Source of the DNA: Streptomyces sp. NRRL F-6492
GTDB lineage: Bacteria; Actinomycetota; Actinomycetes; Streptomycetales; Streptomycetaceae
Direction: 5' to 3'
NCBI RefSeq assembly: GCF_001280125.1
Contig: NZ_LGEG01000193.1
Location: forward strand, 59,655 to 123,654
Length of the DNA: 64,000 nt
A program made the translations under genes and the position numbers. Numbering within the stretch: position 1 is the first letter of the stretch; each line of letters starts with the position of its first letter. The notes beneath the pieces are model-generated. The model did not search any database, was not told the origin of the DNA, and worked only from the letters and a program-made list of their open reading frames with translations. Positions 37,947 through 47,719 of the stretch are shown here, one piece after another.

Positions 37947-38417
37947 GCCCACCCGAACCCTCTTGTACGGGGAGGGCGTTGGAGCCGTCCATGGCGCCGT
38001 CCCACTCCGTGGAACGGTGGCCGGTGCGCCTTGACCCCGCGGACGGGCACCTGCTTCGATCATGCACATGAAGAGCCGCCGGACGACCCTCACGCGACGA
38101 CGTCACGTCGACCTCGCGCGCACGTCCGGCGCCCTCTGTAGCGGGCGCTGACCCCGGCCGCCGTCCTCCACGGCCGCCGGTGACGGTCCCGGCCGCCTCC
38201 ACCGGCCCCGGTCGCCGCTCTTCGCGGCCGGTGGCACCGATCCCGGCCGCCGCCGGGGCGCCCCTTCCGGCCGTGGCCCGTCGCTCCCCGCGCGTCACCG
38301 TCCGCCGGACCTCGACCCCGACCGCGCACCACCCTGTCGTCCCGGCGATCCCGGGAGCTCCCGACCGAGGAGCCCGAGGGGCTGGTGGGGCCGGTGAGGT
38401 CCACTCGGCCGTGCCCG

Positions 38418-38525
38418 CCGCACCACCCGTACGCCCCGCACCACCCGTACGCCCCGCACCACCCGTACGCCCCGCACCACCCGTACGCCCCGCATCACCC
38501 GTACGCCCCGCACCACCCGTACGCA
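38418..38525 (+). repeat. Six tandem 18-bp repeats in a 700-bp gap
   Basis: Unit CCGCACCACCCGTACGCC, six copies with changes in units 5 and 6. On the plus strand it would read HHPYAP or APPVRP repeats depending on frame, but no frame here has a start with a ribosome-binding site. The rest of the gap (37947-38652) shows no supported gene. Confidence 0.88.
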
Positions 38526-38652
38526 CCGCCCGTCCGTACGCACCGCGCCCCGTCCGTACGCCCCACCCCGCCCGTACGGGCCTTCCCGCGCGGCCGCACG
38601 CACGCGCGCCCCCTCCCTCCCACCGCCGTCCCGGAAGGATCCCGTCCTCCTC

Positions 38653-40122
38653 ATGTCCCTCCCGTCCGCGCGCCCCCGCGCCCGCCGCAGGCCCCTGGTC
38701 GCCGCGCTGGTCTCCGCCCTCGCCCTCGCGGCCACCGCCGTCCCCGCCGGAGCCGCGCCCGCGGCCGACCCCACCCCCGTACCGCCGCACAACCCGTACG
38801 CGGGCCCCGACGGGACCGCCACCATGCACGGGGACACCGGCTCCTCGGACACCACCCCGCTGGCGGGCCCCGGCGCGGGGAACCTGGCCTCGAAGCGGGT
38901 GGCGCTCGCCTCCGCCTGCCCCACCGTCCTCGTCGGCTCCGACGGCTACCCGGTCGTCCTGTGCACCCCGATCTTCGGCCAGGTCCCGACCGTCCACCTG
39001 CTGAACCCGGCCGACGGCTCCTCCCTCACCACCCTCCAACTCACCAAGGGCTCGCTCCTCGGCGGCGTCTACGCCTACCTCGACAACGAGGACCGGCTCG
39101 TCGTCGTGGACGGCAGCCGCAGCCTCCTGCGCGTCGCCCACCGCAAGGACGCCTCCGGCGCCTGGCGCCTCTCCGTCGACCGGAGCCTCTCCCTCGCCTC
39201 CGCCGTCCCCGCCGACGACGCGGTCACCGGCCTCTCGCCGGACTGGCGGGGACGCGTCTGGTTCGCCACCGGCAACGGCGTGGTCGGCCTCGCCGACGAC
39301 CGGACCGGACAGGTCTCCACCCTGCGCCTGCCCGCCGGGGAGCGCGTCGCCAACAGCATCTCCACCGCCCCCGAGGGCGCCGCCGTCACCAGCACCCACG
39401 CCACCTACCTGCTCACCGCGGGCGCCGACGGCACGCCGGCGATCGCCTGGCGCCAGGCGTACGACCGGGGCCAGGCCCGCAAGCCCGGCCTGCTGAGCTG
39501 GGGCAGCGGTTCCACCCCGACCTTCCTCGGCCCGAAGACCGGCACCGACTACGTCGCGATCGTCGACAACGCCGACACCACCGTCCGCCTCAAGGTGTAC
39601 CGCACCGACGGCGGCGCGGAGATCTGCTCGGTCCCCGTCCTCCGGGCCTCCGGCGGCCCCGGCAGCGAGAACTCGCCCGTCGGCGCGGGCAACAGCGTCT
39701 TCGTCGCCGGCACCTACGGCTACCCGTACCCGGCTCTCCCGGACGGCGCGGGCCCGTCCGTCCCCTCCTCGGCCGACTTCGCCGGCGGCCTGACCCGGGT
39801 CGACATCCGCCCCGACGGCACCGGCTGCGCCACGGTCTGGGACAACGCCCTGCGCTCGGCGGCCGTCCCGAAGCTGTCCACCGCCACGAACACCCTGCAC
39901 ACCGTCGTCCGCGACCCGCTGATCCCCGGAACCAGGGGAACGGGAATCCTCGACCCCTACCGCTACGTCCAGATCGACCCGGAGACCGGCCGCGTCACCC
40001 GCTCCAAGCAGGTCGGCGTCGGATCCCTGTACGACACGCTCCAGATGGCCGGCACCGTCGCCCCGGACGGCGCCTACCTCCAGGGCACGGTGACCGGCGT
40101 CCTGCGGATCACCGCGGGCTGA
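38653..40122 (+). CDS. Secreted beta-propeller-like protein
   Basis: 489 residues. Sec-type signal: basic SARPRARRR, hydrophobic VAALVSALALAATAV and AGAAPA cleavage region near residue 35. The mature part has repeated strand patterns (GSDGYPVVLC, DNEDRLVVVDG, LSPDWRGRVWFATGNG, GTDYVAIVDNAD) that suggest a propeller of the SMP-30/quinoprotein kind. No catalytic residues can be assigned. ATG at 38653 follows GGAAGGATCCC. Function unknown; probably extracellular. Confidence 0.82.
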   Translation: MSLPSARPRARRRPLVAALVSALALAATAVPAGAAPAADPTPVPPHNPYAGPDGTATMHGDTGSSDTTPLAGPGAGNLASKRVALASACPTVLVGSDGYPVVLCTPIFGQVPTVHLLNPADGSSLTTLQLTKGSLLGGVYAYLDNEDRLVVVDGSRSLLRVAHRKDASGAWRLSVDRSLSLASAVPADDAVTGLSPDWRGRVWFATGNGVVGLADDRTGQVSTLRLPAGERVANSISTAPEGAAVTSTHATYLLTAGADGTPAIAWRQAYDRGQARKPGLLSWGSGSTPTFLGPKTGTDYVAIVDNADTTVRLKVYRTDGGAEICSVPVLRASGGPGSENSPVGAGNSVFVAGTYGYPYPALPDGAGPSVPSSADFAGGLTRVDIRPDGTGCATVWDNALRSAAVPKLSTATNTLHTVVRDPLIPGTRGTGILDPYRYVQIDPETGRVTRSKQVGVGSLYDTLQMAGTVAPDGAYLQGTVTGVLRITAG

Positions 40123-40135
40123 TCCCCGCCCCGCG

Positions 40136-43100
40136 TCAGTACACGTCGCGGACGTACCGCCGGTCCGCGGCCATCCGCTCGACGTAGGCGGCCGCCTCCT
40201 CGTCGCCCATCCCGCCGTGGCGGGCGACGAGTTCGCGCAGGGTCCGGTCGACGTCCCGGGCCATGCGGGCGGCGTCGCCGCAGACGTGGAAGTGGGCTCC
40301 GTCCCGCAGCCAGGACCAGAGGACGGAGCCGTGCTCGCGCATGCGGTCCTGGACGTAGACCTTGTTGCGCCGGTCGCGGGAGAAGGCGGTGTCGAGCCGG
40401 TGCAGGTGGCCGGAGGCGAGGTGGGCCTCCAGCTCCTCGTGGTAGTAGAAGTCGGTGGCCTCGCGCTGCTCGCCGAAGAACAGCCAGTTGCGGCCGGTGT
40501 GGCCCCGGGCCAGGCGGTCCTCCAGGAAGCCGACGAAGGGGGCCACGCCCGTCCCGGGACCGACCATGATCATCGGTGTGGCGGGGTCGGACGGCGGCCG
40601 GAAGTGCGGGGAGCGCCGCACGAAGACCTGGACGGGGCCGTCGTCGGCGTGGTCGGCGAGGTAGGCGGAGCACACCCCGGTGCGGTCCCGGCCCCGGTCG
40701 TTGGTGTAGCGCACGACGGAGACGGTGAGCCGGACCTCGCCCGGGTGGGCCAGCGGGCTGGAGGAGATCGAGTACAGGCGCGGCTGGAGGCGCTTGAGCA
40801 CGCCGGTCCACTCGGCGGCGGAGGCACGGACGGGGAAGCCGCCGATCACGTCGGCCGGCTGGAGCCCCCACCCCCACTTCGCCAGCTCGTCCTTGTTGCC
40901 GGGGCGCAGGAGCCGCCTGAGGTCGTGGCTCCCGGACCGCTCGGCCACGAACCTCAGCAGGTCCGGGGTGACGCGCGTGACGTCGAGCCGGGTCCGCAGG
41001 GCCTCGGCCAGCGGGAGCGGCCCGGCGCCGCCGGCGTCGACCGGCTCGTCGGGGTCGAGCCCCGTGAGCGCGAGCCACTCGGCGACCGGGCCGCCGCCGT
41101 TCACCGGCCACACCCCGAGCGCGTCGCCCGCCTCGTACGCGAGCTCGCCGTCGCGGGTGTCGAAGGCGAACTGCCGCACCTCCTTCTGCGAGCCGGGCAG
41201 GCTCAGGAGCCGGTTGCCGACGAGGAGCGTGGGGAACGGCGAGGTCTTCGTGTACTCTCCGGGCCGCGCCGCCCCGGAGGCGGGGCCCCGCCCGGCGGGG
41301 ACGGGCGCCAGGACCGGCTCCGGGGCCGGGGCGGACTCCGGGGCCGGAACGGACTCCGGGGCCGGGGCGGCGAGCAGCGGGAGGAGCGCCGCGAGCCAGG
41401 CCGCGGAGCTCTCCTCGTGGTCGGGTTCGCAGTCGGTACGGGGGTGGAGGCGGGTGGCGCCCAGTTCGGCGAGGCGCTCGTCGACGCGCCGGCCGTGGCC
41501 GCAGAAGTCGGCGTAGCCGGAGTCGCCGAAGGCCAGGACGGCGAAGCGGACGCCGTCGAGGCGGGGGGCGCCGGGGGAGGCCAGCGTCCGCCAGAAGGCC
41601 GTCCCGTTGTCCGGGGCGTCGCCGTCCCCGAACGTACTGGTCACCACCAGCAGGTCCGCGTCCGGGCCGATCCCGCCGAGGTCGGCGCTCTCCATCGGGA
41701 GGAGGGCCGGGGCGTGCCCGGCCTCGGCCAGCCGGCCGGCGGCGCCGGCGGCGAACTCCTCGGCCGTGCCGGTCTGGGAGGCCCACAGGAGCAGCAGACG
41801 GCGCGGGGGGACGGCCCGCGGCCCGTCCCGCTCCGGCGCGCCGGGCGGGAGCGGCGCCGGTGCGCCGGTCCGCGAGAACGTTCCAGCCAGGACCCCGTCG
41901 ACCCAGCGGCCGCGCTCCGGCGCGAAGGGCGCGGACGCCGGGAGGACCGGCACGCGGCCGTCGGCGGGCGCTCCGGCGAGCCCGGAGAGGAGGCCCGCGA
42001 GGTAGTGGCGCTCCGGCTCGGTGAACGGGGGAGGGGCGAGGTCCGCGACGCCGAACAGGGCGGCGAGCGCGGGCAGGACCTCTCTCCCCGGCCCCGTCTC
42101 GGCCGCCGGCCCCGTCTCGGCCGCCGGCCCCGCTCCGGCGGCCGGCTCCGTCCCCGGTTCCGGCGCCGTCCCCGGCTCCCGCTCCGCACGGGCGGCGGGC
42201 ACGGGAGCGGCCGTCTTCGCGAGGGTCACCGCGCACACCTTGAACTCGGGCTGGAAGGAGATCGGGTCGACGGCGTCGTTGGTGACGGCGTTGATGCCGA
42301 GGTACTCGCCGAACAGGTCGTTCCAGTGGAACGGGGCGAAGCAGTTCCCGGGCAGGACCCGGTCGGTGACCACGGCGGGCAGGACGGCGCGCCCGCGCCG
42401 CGAGGCGATCTCCACGCCGTCGCCCTCGGCCACGCCCAGCGCCGCCGCGTCCTCGGGGTGGATCTCGACGAAGGGACCGGGGTTCAGCTTCCCGAGCCTG
42501 GCCACCTTGCCGGTCTTGGTCAGGGTGTGCCACTGGTGCTGGAGGCGACCGGTGTTGAGGACGAACGGGTAGGCGTCGTCGGGCAGTTCGGCCGCCGGGA
42601 GGTGGGGCCGCGCGAAGAACCGGGCACGTCCGCTCGCCGTCGGGAAGGCCAGCCGGGGCCGGGTGCCGTCCGCGCGCTCCAGGAGCGTCTGGCTGACGCC
42701 GTCGTTCACGTACCGGACCGGGTTGCGGTCGGGGCCGTCGGCGGTCGGGGCCGGCCACTGGACGGGGGCGGCGCGCAGCCTCTCGTACGTCACGCCGCGC
42801 AGGTCCCAGCCGGTCTGCGGGTTCCACGCCCGCTTCAGCTCCTCGAACACCTCCTCCGCCGAGTCGTACGTGAAGCCGTCGGCGAAGCCCATCGCGCGGG
42901 CGACGCGGGCGATGAGCTCCCAGTCGGGGAGGGCCTGGCCGGGCGGGTCGACGACGCCCCGGACGAGGGTGAGGTTCCGCTCGGAGTTGACCATGACGCC
43001 GTCGGACTCCGCCCACAGCGTGGCGGGCAGCACCACGTCCGCGTACGCGTTGGTCTCGGTCTCGGCGAACACGTCCTGGGTGACGACGAGTTCGGCGGCC

Positions 43101-44386
43101 TCCAGGGCGTCGATGACGGTCCTGCGGTTGGCGACCGAGGCGACCGGGTTGGTGCAGATGATCCAGCAGGCCTTGATGTCCCCGGCCGCCATCCGCTCGA
43201 ACATCTCCACCGTGCCGCGCCCCGCCTCGGCCCGCAGCGTCCCCCCGGGGAGGTTCCACAGCTCCTCGACGAAGGCGCGGTCGGCGTCCACGAGCACCGA
43301 CCGCTGGCCGGGCAGCCCCGGCCCCATGTAGCCCATCTCCCGGCCGCCCATGGCGTTGGGCTGACCCGTCAGGGAGAAGGGACCGGCGCCCGGACGGCAG
43401 ACGGCACCGGTGGCCAGGTGCAGGTTGACGAGCGCGTTGGTGTTCCAGGTGCCGTGCGTCGACTGGTTGAGCCCCATGGTCCAGCAGCTCGTCCAAGCGC
43501 CGGCCTCGCCGATCCACCGCGCGGCCTCCCGGATGTCGGCCTCGGGGATGCCGGTGATCCCGGCGACCTTCGCGGGCGGGTAGTCGGCGAGGAAGGCGGG
43601 CATGTCCTCCCAGCCCTCCGTGAACTCGGCGACGAACTCCCCGTCGACGTGCCCGTTCTCGACGAGGAGGTGCAGCAGCCCGTTGAGCAGGGCGAGGTCG
43701 GTGCCCGGCCGGATCGGCAGGAAGAGGTCCGCCTTGTCGGCGGTGGCGTTGCGCCGCGGGTCGACGACGATCAGCTTCGCCCCGGCCGACTTCACCCGGT
43801 CCATCATCCGCAGGAAGAGGATCGGATGGCAGTCCGCCATGTTGGAGCCGATCACGAGGAACACGTCCGCGTGGTCGAAGTCCCGGTACGAGCCGGGCGG
43901 CCCGTCCGCGCCGAGCGACAGCTTGTAGCCGGAACCGGCCGACGCCATGCACAGCCGCGAGTTCGACTCGATCTGGTGGGTGCGGACGAAGCCCTTGGCC
44001 AGCTTGTTCGCCAGGTACTGCGCCTCCAGGGACAGCTGTCCGGAGACGTAGAAGGACAGCGCGTCGGGCCCGTGCTCGTCCAGGATCGCGCGCAGCCGTC
44101 CCGCGACCCCGGCGACGGCGGCGTCGACGTCCGTCTCGACCGGCTCGCCCCCGCGCTCCGCCCGCACCAGCGCCTTCCCGATCCGCCCCGGAGCCGCCAT
44201 CATGTCGGCGCTCGTGGCCCCCTTCGTGCACAGGCGGCCGGAGTTGGCCGGATGCGCCTTGTCGCCGGACGCCTTCACGATCCGCCGCAGCCCGGTCGCC
44301 GGGTCGCGCGCGACGTCGAGCACGATGCCGCAGCCGACCCCGCAGTACGAGCAGACCGTCCGCGAAGTCCCGCCCTCCGGCTCCAT
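40136..44386 (-). CDS. Assimilatory nitrate reductase fused to flavodoxin/FAD reductase
   Basis: A 1416-residue fusion. Residues 1-680: molybdopterin oxidoreductase with an N-terminal [4Fe-4S] motif CSYCGVGC plus [21 protein letters not shown], and the C-terminal dinucleotide-binding domain ([11 protein letters not shown]). Then a disordered Ala/Pro/Glu linker, a flavodoxin domain ([28 protein letters not shown]), and a CysJ-like FAD/NADPH reductase ([31 protein letters not shown]). It can thus take electrons from NADPH and reduce nitrate in one chain. ATG at 44386 is preferred over GTG 44392 because GGAGG lies about 9 nt upstream. A GlnR-like box sits about 67 bp upstream. Confidence 0.93.
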   Translation of the reverse strand: MEPEGGTSRTVCSYCGVGCGIVLDVARDPATGLRRIVKASGDKAHPANSGRLCTKGATSADMMAAPGRIGKALVRAERGGEPVETDVDAAVAGVAGRLRAILDEHGPDALSFYVSGQLSLEAQYLANKLAKGFVRTHQIESNSRLCMASAGSGYKLSLGADGPPGSYRDFDHADVFLVIGSNMADCHPILFLRMMDRVKSAGAKLIVVDPRRNATADKADLFLPIRPGTDLALLNGLLHLLVENGHVDGEFVAEFTEGWEDMPAFLADYPPAKVAGITGIPEADIREAARWIGEAGAWTSCWTMGLNQSTHGTWNTNALVNLHLATGAVCRPGAGPFSLTGQPNAMGGREMGYMGPGLPGQRSVLVDADRAFVEELWNLPGGTLRAEAGRGTVEMFERMAAGDIKACWIICTNPVASVANRRTVIDALEAAELVVTQDVFAETETNAYADVVLPATLWAESDGVMVNSERNLTLVRGVVDPPGQALPDWELIARVARAMGFADGFTYDSAEEVFEELKRAWNPQTGWDLRGVTYERLRAAPVQWPAPTADGPDRNPVRYVNDGVSQTLLERADGTRPRLAFPTASGRARFFARPHLPAAELPDDAYPFVLNTGRLQHQWHTLTKTGKVARLGKLNPGPFVEIHPEDAAALGVAEGDGVEIASRRGRAVLPAVVTDRVLPGNCFAPFHWNDLFGEYLGINAVTNDAVDPISFQPEFKVCAVTLAKTAAPVPAARAEREPGTAPEPGTEPAAGAGPAAETGPAAETGPGREVLPALAALFGVADLAPPPFTEPERHYLAGLLSGLAGAPADGRVPVLPASAPFAPERGRWVDGVLAGTFSRTGAPAPLPPGAPERDGPRAVPPRRLLLLWASQTGTAEEFAAGAAGRLAEAGHAPALLPMESADLGGIGPDADLLVVTSTFGDGDAPDNGTAFWRTLASPGAPRLDGVRFAVLAFGDSGYADFCGHGRRVDERLAELGATRLHPRTDCEPDHEESSAAWLAALLPLLAAPAPESVPAPESAPAPEPVLAPVPAGRGPASGAARPGEYTKTSPFPTLLVGNRLLSLPGSQKEVRQFAFDTRDGELAYEAGDALGVWPVNGGGPVAEWLALTGLDPDEPVDAGGAGPLPLAEALRTRLDVTRVTPDLLRFVAERSGSHDLRRLLRPGNKDELAKWGWGLQPADVIGGFPVRASAAEWTGVLKRLQPRLYSISSSPLAHPGEVRLTVSVVRYTNDRGRDRTGVCSAYLADHADDGPVQVFVRRSPHFRPPSDPATPMIMVGPGTGVAPFVGFLEDRLARGHTGRNWLFFGEQREATDFYYHEELEAHLASGHLHRLDTAFSRDRRNKVYVQDRMREHGSVLWSWLRDGAHFHVCGDAARMARDVDRTLRELVARHGGMGDEEAAAYVERMAADRRYVRDVY

Positions 44387-44452
44387 CGGCACCCCTCCTC
44401 ATCCCCTCCCGGACGGGAGGCCTCCCACAGCCACCGACCGTAGGAAGCCCCG

Positions 44453-44468
44453 GTTTCCGGACGATCAC
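44453..44468 (-). promoter_or_regulatory. GlnR-like box upstream of nitrate reductase
   Basis: On the minus strand GTGAT-CGTCCG-GAAAC matches the gTnAC-n6-GaAAC GlnR site except for one base. Located about 67 bp before the nitrate reductase ATG, where nitrogen control is expected. Confidence 0.55.
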
Positions 44469-44625
44469 GTCCCCCGCGCACGGGGCGTTACACCGGACGC
44501 ACGACGGGAGGCGGAGCGCCGTGAGCACCCCGTCGGCACGTCGTTCTCCCCGGTCGCGGGGGGACGCCCCGGTCGCGTCCGTCCGGCGGACCGGGGACGC
44601 GCAAGACACCCCCTAGAGTGCGGGG

Positions 44626-45024
44626 ATGCCGTCGTACAGCATTGGGCAGGCCGCGCAGCTGCTCGGAGTGAGTTCGGAGACCGTTCGCCGATGGGCGGAC
44701 GGGGGCAGACTGGCCGTGGAGCGCGACGGGGCCGGCCGGCGGGTGATCGAGGGCGTGGCCCTGGCCGCCTTCGCCCGGGAGCGGGGGGCCGGGCTGCACG
44801 CCGTCCCGGAGGACGACGTGCCGACGTCGGTGCGGAACTCCTTCGTGGGGATCGTGACCGGCGTGCGCGTCGACGACGTGGCCGCGCAGGTGGAGGTGCA
44901 GTCGGGGCCGCACCGGCTGGTGTCCCTGGTGACCCGCGAGGCCGTCGAGGAGCTGGGGCTCGACGTCGGGGCCACGGTCACCGCCCGGGTGAAGTCGACC
45001 AGCGTGCACATCGACTTGACTTGA
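44626..45024 (+). CDS. Molybdate-binding HTH regulator (Mop/TOBE)
   Basis: 132 residues: an N-terminal MerR/excisionase-like helix-turn-helix (SIGQAAQLLGVSSETVRRWA) and a C-terminal Mop/TOBE domain (about 65-132, with NSFVGIVTGVRVDDV and ARVKSTSVHIDLT) that binds molybdate. It probably senses Mo and adjusts molybdoenzyme or mod genes. Divergent from the nitrate reductase gene. A shrunken relative lies upstream of modA at 51312. Confidence 0.88.
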   Translation: MPSYSIGQAAQLLGVSSETVRRWADGGRLAVERDGAGRRVIEGVALAAFARERGAGLHAVPEDDVPTSVRNSFVGIVTGVRVDDVAAQVEVQSGPHRLVSLVTREAVEELGLDVGATVTARVKSTSVHIDLT

Positions 45025-45117
45025 CCTGCCCCGGCCCCGCCCACGCGGAATCGTCCCGGCCGGGTGCCGGGTGCCGGGTGCCGGGTCCGGGCATCGGCAT
45101 CGGCATCGGGCGTCGGG

Positions 45118-46644
45118 TCAGCGGCAGAGGAGCGCGGCGCGCAGGTCCACCCGGTCGGCGAGCCGGGACAGGTCCCGGCCGGTGAGGGCCTCGATGCGCT
45201 CGACGCGGTAGTGGACCGTGTTGACGTGGATGTGGAGCGCCTCGGCGGTCCTCGTCCAGGAGCAGTCGTGCGCCAGGAAGGCCTCCAGGGTCTCCAGGAG
45301 CATGGCGCCCGACCTCCGCCCGGAGCCGAGGAGGGGGCCGAGGACCGTCGTGCGGTAGACCTCCCGTACGTCGGCGGGGACGCCGGCGAGGAGCAGGGCC
45401 AGCCCGCCGAGATCCCGGAGCCCGGCGACCGGCGGGGCCAGGGCGGGGGCCGCCGCGAGGGCGTAACGGGCCTGCGCGAGGGCGGTGTCCAGCGACGTGG
45501 GGGCGGTGACGGGCATGCTCAGGCCGACCCGCCAGGCGCTCTCCGGCCGGCAGTCCCGGATCAGCGGCCACACCTCGCGCAGCCCCTCCTCCACCTCGTC
45601 CGCCGCGTCCCCCTCGTGGGCGAGGACGGCCGTCGCCTCGTCACCGGCGCCCCGGGCGACGGCGAACGCGGCGGACGGCAGGTGGCCGAGCGCCTCGGTG
45701 AGCGCGGCGACGCCGTCGGCGCCCGCGTTCCCGTCCGGCTCCAGGGCCGCGACGACCACCGTGTAGGCGGCCCGGTCCGCCAGGCCGCAGGAGGCCAGCG
45801 CGCTCCGCAGGTGGTCGGTGTCGACGCGCAGGGCGCCGACGGCCTCCACGAGCCGGGTGGAGGCGGCACCGCGCGCCGCGCGGTGCCGGTCCCGGCGGCG
45901 CCGGTGCCGGCCGAGGAGCTCGGATATCTCCTGGAGGACCCGCGGGGGCACCCGCCCCTCCTCCGGCAGGTGCAGGTACCAGGTGTCGAAGTCCGTGCCC
46001 TCGGCCTCGACCCGCAGTGTCGTGCCCCGCCCGCCGCGCAGGGCCTCCGCCGCCTCCCGGGCGGGCAGGCCCGCGGCGGCGGAGGTGCGGGCCACGGTCC
46101 GGCCGCCGGGGGTGAGCAGGTGGCAGGCGGGCGTGCCGAGGTGGGCGAAGGCCCGGTCGAGCAGCTCGCCGGTCGTCGCGCCGCCCTCCAGGGCGCGGTC
46201 GAGGTCCAGGCGGACGTTCTCCGGCAGGGCGCGGTGGTCGTCGGCGGGGTGCCGGCTGAGCTCGCCCCACTGGCGCAGGTAGACGGCTTCGGTGACGGCC
46301 CGGAAGCTGGTGTGCGGCGGCACGGCGACGAGGGCGACGCGGTGCCTCCGGCAGGCGTCGACGAGTTCGCGCGGCACGTGCCCGTGGGTCTCCTCGCCCG
46401 CGAGCAGCGCGACGGCCCCCGCGCGGCGCAGGGCCGACACGAAGCGGTCCGTCTTGGCCGGCGCGCCGTCCCGGCTCCACCACACGAGCCCGCTCAGCAC
46501 GACCTCGCCCGGCTGGAGGAAGCGCTCCGGGTCCTCCAGGTCGGTCGCGGTCACCCCGGCGATCTCCTGGCCGAGCAGCGCCTCGTCGCCCCAGACGAGG
46601 GAGAGGTCCAGACGGTCGAGTCGGAGGAGGTGGTCGACGTGCAT
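45118..46644 (-). CDS. PucR-family transcriptional regulator
   Basis: 508 residues: N-terminal PucR sensor domain (about 1-125), a central GGDEF-like region (about 290-400) and the C-terminal PucR helix-turn-helix, FLAHDCSWTRTAEALHIHVN followed by TVHYRVERIEALTG. PucR proteins control purine catabolism. ATG at 46644 follows AAGGAG. It is divergent from the xanthine-dehydrogenase-type genes, so it very likely regulates them through the palindromes between. Confidence 0.9.
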   Translation of the reverse strand: MHVDHLLRLDRLDLSLVWGDEALLGQEIAGVTATDLEDPERFLQPGEVVLSGLVWWSRDGAPAKTDRFVSALRRAGAVALLAGEETHGHVPRELVDACRRHRVALVAVPPHTSFRAVTEAVYLRQWGELSRHPADDHRALPENVRLDLDRALEGGATTGELLDRAFAHLGTPACHLLTPGGRTVARTSAAAGLPAREAAEALRGGRGTTLRVEAEGTDFDTWYLHLPEEGRVPPRVLQEISELLGRHRRRRDRHRAARGAASTRLVEAVGALRVDTDHLRSALASCGLADRAAYTVVVAALEPDGNAGADGVAALTEALGHLPSAAFAVARGAGDEATAVLAHEGDAADEVEEGLREVWPLIRDCRPESAWRVGLSMPVTAPTSLDTALAQARYALAAAPALAPPVAGLRDLGGLALLLAGVPADVREVYRTTVLGPLLGSGRRSGAMLLETLEAFLAHDCSWTRTAEALHIHVNTVHYRVERIEALTGRDLSRLADRVDLRAALLCR

Positions 46645-46685
46645 AACGGAGCTCCTTGCGCGGTCGCGGGACGGGCCCGCCCTCA

Positions 46686-46717
46686 CATTCACGAGGCGAA
46701 TGCGGGTCGATGCATCG
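46686..46717. promoter_or_regulatory. Palindromic sites between pucR-type gene and xanthine dehydrogenase genes
   Basis: CATTC-ACGAGGC-GAATG (46686-46702) and the perfect palindrome CGATGCATCG (46708-46717) lie in the 241-bp divergent gap. Candidate binding sites for the PucR-family protein. Confidence 0.5.
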
Positions 46718-46885
46718 TAGATGCCCGGCTGCGGGCCGGGAACGGCTCCTGGTCGATCGTCCAGGGCCGGGGGCCGGGAGAGCGTTGATTTCCGGGTGCG
46801 CGTCCAGTCGTGCCGCACGCCCCCGCCGGGCTTCACTGGCCTGAGGCAAGCGGTCGGAGGACACCGGTCGGAAGGCGGGTACGGG

Positions 46886-47719
46886 ATGGATCTGAACACG
46901 GTCACGGACGTGAGGGACGCGCGCCTGCGCGAGCCCTGGCGCCCGGGGGACGCCTGGCTGGGAGGCGGGACCTATCTGTTCTCCGAGCCCCAGCCGCACC
47001 TGCGGCGGCTGGTCGATCTGAGCCGGATGGGCTGGGAGCCGCTCACGCGCCACCCGGACGGTTCGCTGGAGGTCGCGGCGACCTGCACGATCACCCGACT
47101 GTCCCGCTACGGCCGGCGTTTCCTGGACGCGCCCGCGGCCCCGCTGTTCGAGCAGTGCTGCCGGGCCTTCCTCGCCTCGTTCAAGGTCTGGAACATGGCC
47201 ACCGTCGGCGGAAACCTGTGCAACGGCCTCCCGGCCGGACCGATGATCTCGCTCACCGCCGCCCTCGACGGCAGCTGCCTCCTGCTGGCCCAGGACGGCT
47301 CCACGCGCGAGGTGAAGGTGGCCGAATTCATCCGGGGCGCGGGCGTGAAGGACCTCGCGGAGGGCGAGCTGCTGCGCTCGGTGACGCTGCCGGGGCGGGC
47401 ACTGGGGTGCCGTACGGCCTTCCGCCAGGCCTCGCTGTACGGGCTCGGCCGGTCCGGGGCGCTGGTCGTCGGGGCGCTCGACCCGGTGGACGGCTCGCTG
47501 GCGGTGACGGTGACCGCCGCCACCACCCGCCCGTTCCGGTTCTGGTTCCCGCTCCCGCCCCCGCGCGAGGAGCTCCGGGCCGCGATCGACACCGCCGTAC
47601 GGGACGAGGACTGGTTCGACGACATCCACGGACTGCCCGAATGGCGACGGCACATGGGCCTGCGCCTCGCGGAGGAGGTCCGCCGCGAGCTGACCGCACC
47701 GGAGGAGGACGCCCGATGA
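46886..47719 (+). CDS. Xanthine-dehydrogenase-type FAD subunit
   Basis: 277-residue FAD-binding subunit of the molybdenum hydroxylase family (CoxM/XdhB-like). Seen: WLGGGTYLFSEPQPHLRRLVDL and ATVGGNLCNGLPAGPMISLTAAL, the two FAD contacts, and a C-terminal CO-dehydrogenase-flavoprotein-like domain. It passes electrons from the iron-sulfur domain to the final acceptor. ATG at 46886; its end overlaps the large-subunit ATG (ATGA). PucR lies divergently upstream. Confidence 0.9.
   Translation: MDLNTVTDVRDARLREPWRPGDAWLGGGTYLFSEPQPHLRRLVDLSRMGWEPLTRHPDGSLEVAATCTITRLSRYGRRFLDAPAAPLFEQCCRAFLASFKVWNMATVGGNLCNGLPAGPMISLTAALDGSCLLLAQDGSTREVKVAEFIRGAGVKDLAEGELLRSVTLPGRALGCRTAFRQASLYGLGRSGALVVGALDPVDGSLAVTVTAATTRPFRFWFPLPPPREELRAAIDTAVRDEDWFDDIHGLPEWRRHMGLRLAEEVRRELTAPEEDAR

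Noticed and set aside
38418..38525. CRISPR-like array
   Set aside because: Units are directly adjacent without unique spacers, and no cas genes are present.
38180..38650. Possible proline-rich or HHPYAP-repeat protein gene over the 18-bp repeats
   Set aside because: Both frames are open only because the repeat lacks stops; there is no ribosome-binding site and the frame continues into the secreted-protein gene in the wrong phase.
40217..44443. A 1408-codon open frame on the plus strand opposite the nitrate reductase gene
   Set aside because: High GC makes long antisense frames common; this one has no ribosome-binding site, no domain pattern and no normal codon bias. The other strand encodes a complete molybdoenzyme fusion.
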